The position numbers and the translations under genes are program-made. This document shows positions 51,384 through 60,533 of a stretch of 64,000 nucleotides of DNA, piece by piece; position 1 is the first letter of the stretch; every line of letters starts with the position of its first letter. Location: positions 18,083 to 82,082 of the forward strand of contig DASRDU010000067.1 of assembly GCA_035652435.1 (NCBI GenBank), written 5' to 3'. This stretch comes from DASRDU01 sp035652435. Lineage in GTDB: Bacteria; Acidobacteriota; Blastocatellia; RBC074. The notes under the pieces are model-generated. The model had not been told where the DNA came from and did not search any database. It saw nothing but the letters and a program-made list of their open reading frames with translations.

Positions 51384-51989
51384 ATGAATCGCCTCCCCTT
51401 GCAGAAAAAAGACTGGGTATTAACCGAGGGATCGCTCGACCGACTGCTCGCCCGGCTCGATCCTGACCGCGAGCGCGCCGGGGAGGTGTATGAAAATCTG
51501 CGGCGCGTGCTGATCAGCTTCTTCGAGTGGCGGGGCTGCGTCTTCCCCGAAGACCAGGCGGATGAGACGCTCAACCGCGTGGCCAGGAAGATTGAAGAGG
51601 GCGAACAGATTCAGGATTTCCGCGGCTATTGTTACGGCGTTGCGCGGCGGCTCTGGCTGGAGGTGGCGCAGGAGCAGGGCAAGGAGCTGAAAAGGCGGGT
51701 CGCCCCCGAGGAGCTGTCAGTCGCGTCGGCCCCGGTCGAAGAGAACCCTGAGAAAGAGGCGCGGCTCGCCTGTTTCGAGCGCTGCCTGCACAGGCTGCCG
51801 GCCGAAAGCCGGGCTCTGATTGTCCAGTATTATCAGTCCGAGAAGCGCGGAAAGATTGATAACCGGGCCGGGATGGCAAAGCAGCTGGGCGTTTCGCTCA
51901 ACAGCCTGCGCGTGCGCGCGTACCGGATCAGGGCCCAGCTCGATGAGTGTATCAGCCGCTGTCTCAGGCAGGCGCCCGCCGGGGTGTAA
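51384..51989 (+). CDS. ECF-type RNA polymerase sigma factor
   Basis: 201 aa. Region 2 (about 30-95) contains VLISFFEWRGCVFPEDQADETLNRVA and FRGYCYGVARRLWLEV. Region 4 (about 125-195) contains RLPAESRALIVQYYQSEKRGK and MAKQLGVSLNSLRVRAYRIRAQL. It redirects RNA polymerase to a stress-type regulon. It lies 90 bases after the TPR-CHAT gene, behind a pyrimidine-rich stretch with a doubled TTACTTTTGCCC word (about 51349-51378), and 44 bases before a membrane protein of anti-sigma type. Such sigma genes beside this type of membrane protein are common in Blastocatellia. Confidence 0.85.
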   Translation: MNRLPLQKKDWVLTEGSLDRLLARLDPDRERAGEVYENLRRVLISFFEWRGCVFPEDQADETLNRVARKIEEGEQIQDFRGYCYGVARRLWLEVAQEQGKELKRRVAPEELSVASAPVEENPEKEARLACFERCLHRLPAESRALIVQYYQSEKRGKIDNRAGMAKQLGVSLNSLRVRAYRIRAQLDECISRCLRQAPAGV

Positions 51990-52033
51990 TAAATCCGGCG
52001 AATCGCCACGAGGATGTGGGCGACGATAATCAC

Positions 52034-52984
52034 GTGGAAACGAAAGAAGACAATCAGGAACTGATGACCCGCTACCTCCTTGGGGAAGCTTCCGAGCAGG
52101 AACAGACCCGGGTGGAAGAGCAGTATTTCCACGACCCGGACTTCTACCTCGAAATGCTCGTTGTGGAGGACGAGCTGATCTGCGATTACGAGCGCGACCG
52201 GCTTCCGCCGCGCGAGCGTGAATTGTTCGAGCAGTATTTCCTGGCCTCCTCACGCCGGCGCCGGAAATACGAGACGACGAAAGAGCTGATCAATCTCGCG
52301 GCTTCAGCTCCCCCGCACGACGACGCCTCGCCAGCCCGTGACAGGTTGTCCTGGTTCGAGAGCTTACGACTGCGCGCGCTCATCCCGGGTTTCGCCGTAG
52401 CGGCCCTCGCGCTCGCGCTGATCGGCGGCACCGTCTGGCTCGCCGTGGAAAACTCGCGGCTGAGGGAGCAGCTCAGACAGAGCGAGGCTGAGCAGGCGGC
52501 GCTCAGGCAACAGGCGCAGGGGCAGGAGCGGCAAATCGCCGACGCGCGAGCGCGCAACAATCAACTGGCGGCAGATGTCGAAGATGTGCGCCGGCAGCTT
52601 GAATCAATCAAAGCAAACCAGACTCCCGCGCAACAGCCGGCGCCCGGGCTCGTCTCATTTATCCTGACCAGCCTGGTCAGAGACCCGCAGGCCGCACGCC
52701 CGCTCGTCATTCCCGCGCAGGCGGAGACCGTCCGCCTGCGGCTTTACTTTACCGGGCAACTCTACCCGGCTTATCGCGCCGTGATTCGGACGGTATCCGG
52801 GGAAGAAGTCTGGAGCCGCAGCGGGCTGAATGGTCGCGCCATCAAATCCGGCGGAGAGGTCGTCCTGAATCTGCCGGCCACGTTGTTCGCGAAGCGTGAT
52901 TATCTGCTTTCGCTCGACGGCCTCACCGCGGCAGGCGGGATAGACAATGTCAGCCAGTATTATTTCCGCGTGGACAAAAAGTAA
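52034..52984 (+). CDS. Membrane anti-sigma-like protein
   Basis: 316 aa. Residues 1-95 are an acidic helical domain (MTRYLLGEASEQEQTRVEEQYF, LEMLVVEDELICDYERDRLP, ERELFEQYFLAS) of the kind paired with ECF factors, without the zinc HxxxCxxC motif. A membrane helix lies at about 115-137. A coiled coil spans 138-200 (LREQLRQSEAEQAALRQQAQ). The C-terminal ~110 residues form a beta-rich extracytoplasmic domain. The GTG at 52034 is preferred; the frame is open to 51947 inside the sigma gene, and an ATG at 52061 is an alternative. It probably holds the sigma factor at the membrane and senses an envelope signal. Confidence 0.75.
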   Translation: METKEDNQELMTRYLLGEASEQEQTRVEEQYFHDPDFYLEMLVVEDELICDYERDRLPPRERELFEQYFLASSRRRRKYETTKELINLAASAPPHDDASPARDRLSWFESLRLRALIPGFAVAALALALIGGTVWLAVENSRLREQLRQSEAEQAALRQQAQGQERQIADARARNNQLAADVEDVRRQLESIKANQTPAQQPAPGLVSFILTSLVRDPQAARPLVIPAQAETVRLRLYFTGQLYPAYRAVIRTVSGEEVWSRSGLNGRAIKSGGEVVLNLPATLFAKRDYLLSLDGLTAAGGIDNVSQYYFRVDKK

Positions 52985-53338
52985 TGCCCGCCATCCCCAC
53001 CTGCTCTCCCCACTCACCTGGCGACAAGCTGGCAGACCGTCAGACATCTGCCGGCGCAATCCCGGGCTGACTGAATAGCAGTATCGCAGGTGACGCTCGC
53101 GCCGCCCGGGAAAATCCTTCGTCTCACCGCCCGAATAATTTACGGGAAGAAATTTTTCTGATGAACCGAAAAATCACGAAACGTTTTTCCGGAAAACTCA
53201 CATGGGCATGAAGGAATAGATTTCCTTCTTAACAGTCAGCAAGGCTGCGGGAGACCCCGCCTTTACGCTTCCGCAGCCGCCTTTAATCCATGCGGTCGCA
53301 GTCCGGCGGGGTCATCAGCCTCGGGCCGCTCACCGGCT
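52985..53338. other. Intergenic region between convergent genes
   Basis: 354 bases with no supported gene. A hairpin lies at 53243-53278 (GGCTGCGG pairing with CCGCAGCC) and may terminate the rightward operon. Nothing else was recognised. Confidence 0.5.
53243..53278. terminator. Possible terminator hairpin
   Basis: GGCTGCGG (53243-53250) pairs with CCGCAGCC (53271-53278) across 20 bases that contain a second GC-rich foldback, followed by GCCTTTAA. The T-run is short, so the call is weak. Confidence 0.4.
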
Positions 53339-54937
53339 CTAAAATTTCTGCGTCAGCTCGATGTAAGCGAAGTGCGCACCCGGATTGCTGCCGCCGAGCG
53401 GGTAGATCGCCGACTGCACGCCGCCGCCGCGGATGCCGCCGAAATAAAACGTGAACGCCGTCCGCGAAGTCACATTCACGTCCGCGCTCAGATCGAACAG
53501 CCAGCCAAGGCTCTGTTTGCCGTTGCCCGGACGCGAACTGTATCCGAAGGTTCTTTTCTGAAATGCCCCGCCGCCCACATACCAGAGGTCTTTTGAATTG
53601 CTCAGGCGCAGGTGATGGGCGTCAAAGCGCACGGCCAGTTTCGTGTGCGGTTTGAGCATCAGCTGGCCGAAGGCGTCTTCATTATTCATCGCGTTGAAGA
53701 ACGGCGTCCGGGCGTAAATGCGCGGCGTCGGCAGCACGGTGAAAAAAGTGCCGTGCGTGTCGTCATTCGGGTTGCCGTCGCCCGTGCTGCGGTAGTACCC
53801 GGCGCGCACCCAGGGCTTGATCCTGTCGGCCAGTTTGCTGCTGCCGAACGTGTAACCGGCCTCGGCGGCAATCGCCCCGGCGCGCTGACCGAGCGTGCCC
53901 CAGTCGCCGAACTGACCAGCGCCCCAGAGCAGCACATCAACTTTGCCTTTGCCCGCCTTGTAAGCGCCGATGTAATGCCCGCCGACGGTCGTCAGCCTGA
54001 TGTTGCTCTTGTCGACGGCGCGCAGGGCCTGAGCGCGGTTATCTGTTTTCAGCACCGGGCGGCCGTCGTGGTAATGCAGCACGAAGGCGCGGGCCTCGCT
54101 CTCGCCTTTTTTCGATTTGAACGGCTTCGTCAACGCGCCGTAGTAAAAATCCACGTCGAGTTCATCATTGCCGTCGAGCTGAAACACGCCTTCGGTCGGG
54201 CGCGCGCCGACGAAGGTAAAGTTGCCGGCTTTGAAATTGCGCGCGTATTGCAACCCGTCATAGCTGCGCCCGACGTGCGAGAAGCCGAACGCGCCGATCA
54301 GCCGCTGCGCAATGTGGTCGCGTTTGACGGCGGCGAGCGTCGTGTCGGACGGTGTCACTTCCGTCCCGTCGTTGAATTCGAATCGCCCCAGCTTCAGGCT
54401 GCTCGCCTTATCGCCGAACAGCCCCTTGAAGCGGACGAAGCCCTGCTTGAAGATGACGCTCGCGTCCTGACGACCGCTCGCGGCGAAATACGAAGCGCCG
54501 AGTCCGAGTTGCCCCTGCGGCGCCGCCGCGATTGAATTCTCCGGGACGCTCATCAGCACCGGCGCTTCGCCTTCCACGAGCCATTCCAGTTTCTCCTTCT
54601 GCTGGCCGAGTCCCAGCCGCAGCGTCGCGGCACCGAAGGTGTAAGCGTTCTCGGCCTTATCAGTCTCGAACCAGTCCCAGTTCTCCATGCGCAGTCGCAG
54701 GCTGCCCGATAAAGTTACGCAGCCGATTTTGATCGGCGCGGGCGCTGGAGCTGGTTTGGCCGCCGCGCCCGCCGTCTTTGCCGCCGGGGTGGGTGACGGC
54801 GTCGGCGTGGCTTTGGCGACCACGCTTTGCGGCACGGGTGATTGTGCCCAGGCGCTGATTGCAATCAGGGCCATTGCCGGCAGCAGGGACAGCGATAATG
54901 TTCCGGCTCTCTCCGTCGCTGTGCTTCTGGTCATCAT
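53339..54937 (-). CDS. Alginate-export-family outer-membrane porin
   Basis: 532 aa. A signal peptide spans residues 1-31 (ends AISAWAQ), followed by a Pro/Thr/Ala-rich spacer (30-65) and a beta-barrel with the alginate-export pattern: SGSLRLRMENWDWF, LRLGLGQ, QGFVRFKGLFG, LKLGRFEFNDG and a C-terminal phenylalanine (YIELTQKF). The frame is open to 55003, but GAGGAGG lies 7 bases before the ATG at 54937. It ends the nitrate-assimilation locus, so it may admit nitrate or another anion across the outer membrane. The family name reflects homology only; no alginate gene is nearby. Confidence 0.78.
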   Translation of the reverse strand: MMTRSTATERAGTLSLSLLPAMALIAISAWAQSPVPQSVVAKATPTPSPTPAAKTAGAAAKPAPAPAPIKIGCVTLSGSLRLRMENWDWFETDKAENAYTFGAATLRLGLGQQKEKLEWLVEGEAPVLMSVPENSIAAAPQGQLGLGASYFAASGRQDASVIFKQGFVRFKGLFGDKASSLKLGRFEFNDGTEVTPSDTTLAAVKRDHIAQRLIGAFGFSHVGRSYDGLQYARNFKAGNFTFVGARPTEGVFQLDGNDELDVDFYYGALTKPFKSKKGESEARAFVLHYHDGRPVLKTDNRAQALRAVDKSNIRLTTVGGHYIGAYKAGKGKVDVLLWGAGQFGDWGTLGQRAGAIAAEAGYTFGSSKLADRIKPWVRAGYYRSTGDGNPNDDTHGTFFTVLPTPRIYARTPFFNAMNNEDAFGQLMLKPHTKLAVRFDAHHLRLSNSKDLWYVGGGAFQKRTFGYSSRPGNGKQSLGWLFDLSADVNVTSRTAFTFYFGGIRGGGVQSAIYPLGGSNPGAHFAYIELTQKF

Positions 54938-55069
54938 GGTCAGTCCTCCTCGGGAAAAAAATCCGCAGTCCGGGCAAAGCTCACGCCGCGGGGTGGCCGT
55001 CATCCGGCTCCCCGGACGGAATCAATTGTTGTTCCGGGAGTAACGGAAGAGTGTTGCTCTGGCCCTCAA

Positions 55070-55444
55070 CTATACCGCCAGAGACGGTGTGCGGGCTGGC
55101 CGATGGTGGTCGGCAAACGCGTCCATCAGCAGGTACAGCATCCGGTCGTGAATTTCGACGTACTCCTTCAGGTGAACGATCTCGCGCTTGTCGCGCGGGC
55201 GCGGGATTGGCACCTCTATGATTTCACCGATGGTCGCCTCCGGCCCGTTCGTCATCGCGTTCAGGATCGTTGACTTGCCGCAGCCCGAATGCCCGATCAG
55301 GGCGACGATTTCACCGCGCGCAATCGTCAGGCCGATGCTTTTGACGGCGGTGAATTTCCCCCGCGGCGTGTCGAAGCTGATCGTCACGTCGCGCGCCTGA
55401 AGGTACTCTGTGCTGTGGATCGGAGAGACCGCTCTGGGTTTCAT
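55070..55444 (-). pseudogene. Internally deleted nitrate-type ABC ATPase (NrtC/NrtD-like)
   Basis: 124 codons that read straight from the N-terminus of an NrtD-like ATPase (LQARDVTISFDTPRGKFTAV..., Walker A GHSGCGKST at about 58-66) into its C-terminal tail (MTNGPEATIGEIIEVPIPRP...HLKEYVEIHDRMLYLL). Intact relatives have about 140 residues between these parts, including Q-loop, LSGG signature, Walker B and switch His; all are missing. The reading frame survived. It cannot hydrolyse ATP. No nitrate ABC permease or binding protein is visible, while a NarK-type carrier lies directly upstream, so the ABC route was probably replaced. Confidence 0.82.
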
Positions 55445-55530
55445 AAAAGCAATCAGACAGGATTGGCAGGATGAAGCAGACGTTCCGAAGTACCTGGAAT
55501 TACGGCGCGGTACGCACGGGGTGATCGCGA

Positions 55531-56754
55531 TCATCCTTCATCGAATACTTCCGCCGCCTGCGGCAGCCGCCAGGAGAGCCGCCAGCCTTCCTGAAACGCG
55601 GCCAGTATGCGCAGGGTGATGGTGGCCGCGAAGGCCACGGCGGAAAGCACGATGAAGCCCGTGCTGAATGTGCCGAAGCGCTGTTTGAACGCGCCCAGCA
55701 AAGCGGGCAGCAGGAAGCCGCCGACGCCGCCGATGGCCCCGATGATCCCGGTGGCCAGGCCGATTTCGTTGTGGAACCGCTGCGGCACGAGCTGAAAGAC
55801 TGCGCCGTTGCCCATCCCAAGGCAGGCCATCCCGAACACGAGTCCCGCGACCATCAGGCCGAGTTCAGGCAGTCTGGAGCAGAAAAACCAGGTCGCGCAG
55901 ACTCCGACGAGCAGTACCGAGAGCATCCTCACCCCGCCTAGTTTGTCGGCCAGGTATCCGCCGACCGGGCGCAGGCCGCTGCCGACAAAAGCCGCCAGCG
56001 CCGTCAGCGTGCCCGCCGTGATCGGACTGACGTGATACTGGTCGCGGAAGAAGAGCGGCAGGTAGCTGCTCAGGCCGACGTAACCGCCGAAGGTCACGCT
56101 GTAGAGCAGACAGAAGCCCCACAGGTCGGACTCCCCGAGCAGCCGCAGATAACCTTTGAGCGACCGCCCCTTGGCCGGGTTCGGGCTTTCCTTCGCCAGC
56201 AGCAGAAAGGCAATGAGCGTCAGCACGAGCGGGATCATGGCCAGCGCGAAGACGCCCCGCCAGCCGACCGCCGCCGCCAGCCGTGGCGCGACCAGGTTGG
56301 TGATGATCGTGCCGCTGTTGCCGGCGGCGGCAATCCCCATCGCCAGCCCCTGACGTTCGGGCGGGTACCAGCGGCTCGCGAGCGGCAGCGCCACCGCGAA
56401 CGACGCGCCCGCGACGCCCAGCATCAGCCCGACTGCGTACAACGACGGCAGGCTGTCGCCGCCGAGCCAGCCCAGCGCGAGCGGCAGGAAAAGAAAAACG
56501 AGAATGCCGGCACCCGCGAGTTTGCCGCCGATGCGGTCGGCCAGCAGTCCGAGCGGCACGCGCAGCAGTGACCCGCTCAGGATCGGGATGGCGACGAGCA
56601 GCCCTTTCTGTGACTGGTTGAGGCCGAGACTTTCGGCAATCGCGATCCCCAGGGCGCCGAGCAGCACCCAGAGCATGAAACTGAGGTCGAATTGCAGGAA
56701 ACAGGCGAACAGGGTCGGCAGGTGGCCGTTCAATTTTGGCTGTCGTTCGTTCAT
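55531..56754 (-). CDS. narK: Nitrate/nitrite MFS transporter (NarK/NasA type)
   Basis: 407 aa with 12 predicted membrane helices. N-terminal FACFLQFDLSFMLWVLLGAL, the loop LGLLADRIGGK, and the nitrate-signature-like helix GIAAAGNSGTIITNLVAPRLA place it in the nitrate/nitrite porter family. It takes up nitrate and may expel nitrite. The frame opens at a GTG at 56763; the ATG at 56754 is chosen, with no strong Shine-Dalgarno for either. It lies downstream of nasA-nirB-nirD-hemD on the same strand, separated by 87 bases, so it may have its own promoter. Confidence 0.88.
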   Translation of the reverse strand: MNERQPKLNGHLPTLFACFLQFDLSFMLWVLLGALGIAIAESLGLNQSQKGLLVAIPILSGSLLRVPLGLLADRIGGKLAGAGILVFLFLPLALGWLGGDSLPSLYAVGLMLGVAGASFAVALPLASRWYPPERQGLAMGIAAAGNSGTIITNLVAPRLAAAVGWRGVFALAMIPLVLTLIAFLLLAKESPNPAKGRSLKGYLRLLGESDLWGFCLLYSVTFGGYVGLSSYLPLFFRDQYHVSPITAGTLTALAAFVGSGLRPVGGYLADKLGGVRMLSVLLVGVCATWFFCSRLPELGLMVAGLVFGMACLGMGNGAVFQLVPQRFHNEIGLATGIIGAIGGVGGFLLPALLGAFKQRFGTFSTGFIVLSAVAFAATITLRILAAFQEGWRLSWRLPQAAEVFDEG

Positions 56755-56841
56755 AAGACACACTTTTGTTAGTTGATTAACAGTTAACCAATTGACATTC
56801 AGGGGAAGTAAGTGCGCCTCAGTCGGCCTTCGGCGCCGGGG

Positions 56842-57660
56842 TTACCGGTTCTGCCCGAGATAATGCATCAGCGCAAGAACCATTGGCCCCATTTTCGGGT
56901 GTTCAGGTTCGACGTGCGGCGCGACGCCCAGGGCCTGCAACGCCGAAGTGCAGGTCGGCCCGATTGAGGTGACGACGATTCCCTCGTTGAGGGCATTTCG
57001 CAGTTCGGCCTCTTTGCCCGTCTCAGCGGCAAGCTGAAACAGGTGACGCGCCTGGATCTGGCTGGTAAAAGCGATGGCGGTGAAATCCCCGTCGAGGATT
57101 TCGTCAATCAGTCGTCTGAGTGCGGCCGTGTCTTCGGGCAGCAGCCATTCGTACAGACACAGCTCCTGCAACTTCGCGCCGCGGGCGGCGAGGGCCTCGG
57201 CGAGCGCGGTGTTTCTTTCGCCGTAATGCAGTACGGCGATGGTTTCGCCCATGACTTCGAGTTTTTCGAGCGCGGCCAACAGCTCAGTCGTCGTGAACGG
57301 CTCCTGGGCCTTGACCCACACCGGGATCTCATTGCGCGCGAGTACGGCGGTCGGCTTCGGCCCGCGGCAGACGGTCGTGACCTGACGGAGCGCGGCGAGC
57401 AGTTCGTCCTTTCGCCCGAGCTTTTCCGCTTCGCCGAGCAGGGCGATGACGCCGACGCCGGTCTGGAAAACCACTATGTGCGAGAGCCCGCCGGTCAGGG
57501 TGTCAATGAACTGCGCGACCTCCGCTTCGCAATCGCGCGCAACTTCGCGCAGCGCCGGGACGCAGTACGGCTCGCCGCCGTGACGTCGCACCAGACTGGC
57601 CAGTTCACTGCTCATTCTCGCCTCCAGCAGCACTACCTTTGCGCCTGACAGGTCGGACAC
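56842..57660 (-). CDS. hemD: Uroporphyrinogen-III synthase-like protein of the nitrite reductase operon
   Basis: 272 aa. The HEM4 two-lobe fold: KVVLLEARMSSELASLVRRHGG, HIVVFQTGVGVIALL, KPTAVLARNEI, AIAFTSQIQARHLFQLA and SIGPTCTSALQALGV. It closes the tetrapyrrole ring with D-ring inversion. Here it presumably boosts siroheme supply for NirB. The GTG start at 57660 is backed by AAGGAG 6 bases upstream. It lies 18 bases after nirD. Some operon-borne HEM4 proteins act as regulators instead, so the enzymatic role is probable but not certain. Confidence 0.82.
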   Translation of the reverse strand: MSDLSGAKVVLLEARMSSELASLVRRHGGEPYCVPALREVARDCEAEVAQFIDTLTGGLSHIVVFQTGVGVIALLGEAEKLGRKDELLAALRQVTTVCRGPKPTAVLARNEIPVWVKAQEPFTTTELLAALEKLEVMGETIAVLHYGERNTALAEALAARGAKLQELCLYEWLLPEDTAALRRLIDEILDGDFTAIAFTSQIQARHLFQLAAETGKEAELRNALNEGIVVTSIGPTCTSALQALGVAPHVEPEHPKMGPMVLALMHYLGQNR

Positions 57661-57678
57661 GATTTACTCCTTCGGCCT

Positions 57679-58029
57679 TTACAGACTCAGCAGTATCTCG
57701 CCGCCCTCCCCGAGCGAAACCTGATAAGTCCGGAGCGCCGCACATTCATTGCCGACTGGCTGCCCGGACTCCAGTTCGAACTTGAAAGCGTGCAGCGGAC
57801 AGATGACTTTGCCGCCGCCGATGATGCCGTCGGCGAGCGGGCCTTCACGGTGCGGGCATTTTGCCTGCACAGCATACAACCGTCCGGCGCGCGTGCGAAA
57901 GACCGCGATCCCTTCCCCGGCAATCGTGAATTCGCGCCCCTCGCCGGGCGGGATGCGCTCGACGGGGCCGAGACTGATCACGACCGGCGCGGCAACTGTT
58001 TCAGCGAAGTCAGCGAACGGTATTTCCAT
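57679..58029 (-). CDS. nirD: Nitrite reductase small subunit (Rieske type)
   Basis: 116 aa. A Rieske [2Fe-2S] fold with Cys58-x-His60 in AKCPHREGP and Cys77-x-x-His80 in VICPLHAFKF. This is the complete ligand set, unlike many NirD proteins that have lost the cluster. It works with NirB to reduce nitrite to ammonium with NAD(P)H. The ATG at 58029 lies 2 bases after the nirB stop; a TTG at 58035 is in frame but less likely. Confidence 0.9.
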   Translation of the reverse strand: MEIPFADFAETVAAPVVISLGPVERIPPGEGREFTIAGEGIAVFRTRAGRLYAVQAKCPHREGPLADGIIGGGKVICPLHAFKFELESGQPVGNECAALRTYQVSLGEGGEILLSL

Positions 58030-58031
58030 GT

Positions 58032-60533
58032 TCAATCCCCGAACGACGGCGTCATCCTTTCAATCCGGTACAGCGCCTGTGCGACCTCAGCCGGGGCGGG
58101 CAGCGCGTTGACAAACTGCGACGGATGCACCGGCACGACTGCTTCCTGCCAGGGATCAACGTAAGCATCAACCGCGGCCTGAATCTCCGCGTCGAGCCGG
58201 TCGCTGATCTCTTCGCCGTCATCAACCAGAATCCGGCGCAGCTTCTCGATGCCAAGGCGTTCGACGAAGTCGTAAGTGCGCTCCAGATACTTCGCGTTCT
58301 CGCGGTAATACTGCATGAAGCGGCCCATATACTTCAGCACCTCGTCGTGCGTATTGACCGTGATCAGCACGTCGCCCTTGCGAACCTTCGAGCCGGCGGC
58401 GCCGCCGATATAAATCTCCCACCTGCCGCCTTCAATCGCGACCGCGCCCAGATCCTTGGTCGTCGCCTCGGAGCAGTTGCGCGGGCAGCCCGCGGTGGCG
58501 AGCTTCATCTTGTGCGGCGATTCAATGCCCTGGAAACGCCTCTCGATCTGGATGCCGAGGCCCGTGCTGTCCCCGAGACCGTAGCGGCAGAATTCAGAGC
58601 CGACGCACGTCTTGCACGTCCTGAAAGCCTTCGTGTAAGCGTGGCCCGAGGGCATTCCCAGATCACGCCAGACATTCGGCAGGTCTTCCTTCTTTATGCC
58701 GAGCAGGTCAATGCGCTGGCCGCCGGTGATCTTGACCATCTTCACGTCGTATTTGTCGGCGACATCGGCGATGCGGCGCAGTTCGTCGGGCGAAGTCACG
58801 CCGCCGTAAATGCGCGGCACGACGCTGAAGGTGCGGTCCTTCTGGATGTTCGCGTGAACGCGGTCGTTGATGAATCGCGCGTCGCGCTCGTCTTCGTAAT
58901 CCTTCCCCCAGACGGTCTTGAGCAGCGAAGCCAGCCCGACCTTGCTCGCCGGGTCTTCCTTTCCACCCGCGAGTGCATCGAACACGGCGGAGACCGATCT
59001 CAGATTCTGTACTTTAATTGCTTCGATCAGTTCCGGCTTTCTCAGCGGGACGCCGGGCACGTAATAGTGCGCCGACGGGTCGTCCTCAACTAACCCGTCG
59101 CAGGCCAGTTCCAGAATGCCCTGCACCTGCGGCTTGCAGGAGCCGCAGCCAGTGCCCGCGCGCGTCGAGTCGCAGACCGATTTGAGGCTGCGGCATCCGG
59201 CCTTGACCGCCGCAATGATCTGCCCCTTGCTCACGCCGTTGCAGTTGCAGATCTGCGCCGCGTCCGGCACGTAAGCGAACGTCATCGGGTCGTCGCCCCC
59301 GGAGAGCGAAAACAGCAGTTCCGCCCGGTTCTCCGGCAGTTCCGTGCCGCGGTCGAAGGACTGCCACAGCGATGGCGCCTTCGTCCCATCGCCGAGCAGA
59401 ATCGCGCCGGCCAGTCGCCCGTCGCGCACGATCAGCTTCTTGTAAAGGCCGCGCGAAGGTTCGGTGTAAACGACCTCTTCGTCGTTCTCGTCGAGCGCGT
59501 CCTTCTCGCCCATGACGGCGAGTTCGATGCCCATCACCTTGAGCTTCGTCGAAACCTTCGAGCCTTTGTAGGCCGCATCCGGCCTGCGCCCGGTCAGACG
59601 GTCAGCCAGCACCGCGGTCTGCTCCCACAGCGGCGCGACCAGACCGTAAACTTTGCCGTCGTGCTGCGCGCATTCGCCGACCGCATAAACGTGCGGATCA
59701 TTCATGCAGTTCAGGTCATCGCCGACCACAATGCCGCGTTCGACAGTCAGCCCGGCTTCCCGTGCGAGCGCGACGTTCGGCCTGATGCCCGCCGAGATCA
59801 CGACCATCTCGCATTCAAGCTGCGAGCCGTCCTTGAACTGCAACCCAGTGACGTGCCCGTTGCCCAGGATGGCCGTCGTGGCCTTGTTCAAATGAACCCG
59901 CACGCCCATCGCTTCCATGCTGCGCCGGAGCGTCGCGCCGGCCTGCGCGTCAAGCTGCATTTCCATCAGGTGCGACATCAGATGCACGACGTGAACTTCC
60001 GCGCCGAGGTTGAGCAGCCCCCGCGCCGCCTCAAGCCCGAGCAGCCCGCCGCCGATCACCGCCGCTCTCTTCCCTCCTTCAGCGTACTGCGTGATCGCGT
60101 CGCAATCGTCGAGCGTGCGGAAGACGAACACGCCGTCCTTGAACCCTTCGCCGTCGGATTTGTCGAGTCCCTCCATCGGCGGCACGAAGGCCGAGCTGCC
60201 GGTGGCGATCACCAGGTGATCGTAATTCTCGGTGACACCATTCGCGCCGTGAACGAGCCTGTTTTCACGATCAATCGCCGTGACGTACACGCCGGCGTGC
60301 AGCCTGATGTTGTTCTCTTCATACCACGCGAGCGGGTTGATGAAGATGTCCTTCGGGTCGTGAGTGCCCGAGAGTACGCCGGAAAGCAGGATGCGGTTGT
60401 AGTTGCCATACGGCTCGTCGCCGAACATGACGATCTCGAACAGGTCAGCGCCGCCGCGCGCCAGCACGTCTTCGACCAGACGCGCGCCGGCCATTCCGTT
60501 GCCGATGACGACGAGTTTTTTCTTCTCAACCAT
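58032..60533 (-). CDS. nirB: Assimilatory nitrite reductase large subunit
   Basis: 833 aa, close to the usual NirB length. N-terminal FAD/NAD(P)H oxidoreductase (VVIGNGMAGARLVEDV, AAVIGGGLLGLEAARGL). BFD-like [2Fe-2S] domain at about 425-475 (ICNCNGVSKGQI, GTGCGSCKP). Siroheme/[4Fe-4S] reductase domain with CKTCVGSEFC at about 637-646 and AGCPRNCSEA at about 680-690. It reduces nitrite to ammonium in the cytoplasm. AGGAGAG lies 8 bases before the ATG, which overlaps the end of nasA by 8 nt. All cofactor ligands are intact. Confidence 0.95.
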   Translation of the reverse strand: MVEKKKLVVIGNGMAGARLVEDVLARGGADLFEIVMFGDEPYGNYNRILLSGVLSGTHDPKDIFINPLAWYEENNIRLHAGVYVTAIDRENRLVHGANGVTENYDHLVIATGSSAFVPPMEGLDKSDGEGFKDGVFVFRTLDDCDAITQYAEGGKRAAVIGGGLLGLEAARGLLNLGAEVHVVHLMSHLMEMQLDAQAGATLRRSMEAMGVRVHLNKATTAILGNGHVTGLQFKDGSQLECEMVVISAGIRPNVALAREAGLTVERGIVVGDDLNCMNDPHVYAVGECAQHDGKVYGLVAPLWEQTAVLADRLTGRRPDAAYKGSKVSTKLKVMGIELAVMGEKDALDENDEEVVYTEPSRGLYKKLIVRDGRLAGAILLGDGTKAPSLWQSFDRGTELPENRAELLFSLSGGDDPMTFAYVPDAAQICNCNGVSKGQIIAAVKAGCRSLKSVCDSTRAGTGCGSCKPQVQGILELACDGLVEDDPSAHYYVPGVPLRKPELIEAIKVQNLRSVSAVFDALAGGKEDPASKVGLASLLKTVWGKDYEDERDARFINDRVHANIQKDRTFSVVPRIYGGVTSPDELRRIADVADKYDVKMVKITGGQRIDLLGIKKEDLPNVWRDLGMPSGHAYTKAFRTCKTCVGSEFCRYGLGDSTGLGIQIERRFQGIESPHKMKLATAGCPRNCSEATTKDLGAVAIEGGRWEIYIGGAAGSKVRKGDVLITVNTHDEVLKYMGRFMQYYRENAKYLERTYDFVERLGIEKLRRILVDDGEEISDRLDAEIQAAVDAYVDPWQEAVVPVHPSQFVNALPAPAEVAQALYRIERMTPSFGD

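Noticed and set aside
52985..53338. Possible small RNA or riboswitch in the convergent gap
   Set aside because: Only one weak hairpin; no recognisable aptamer fold.
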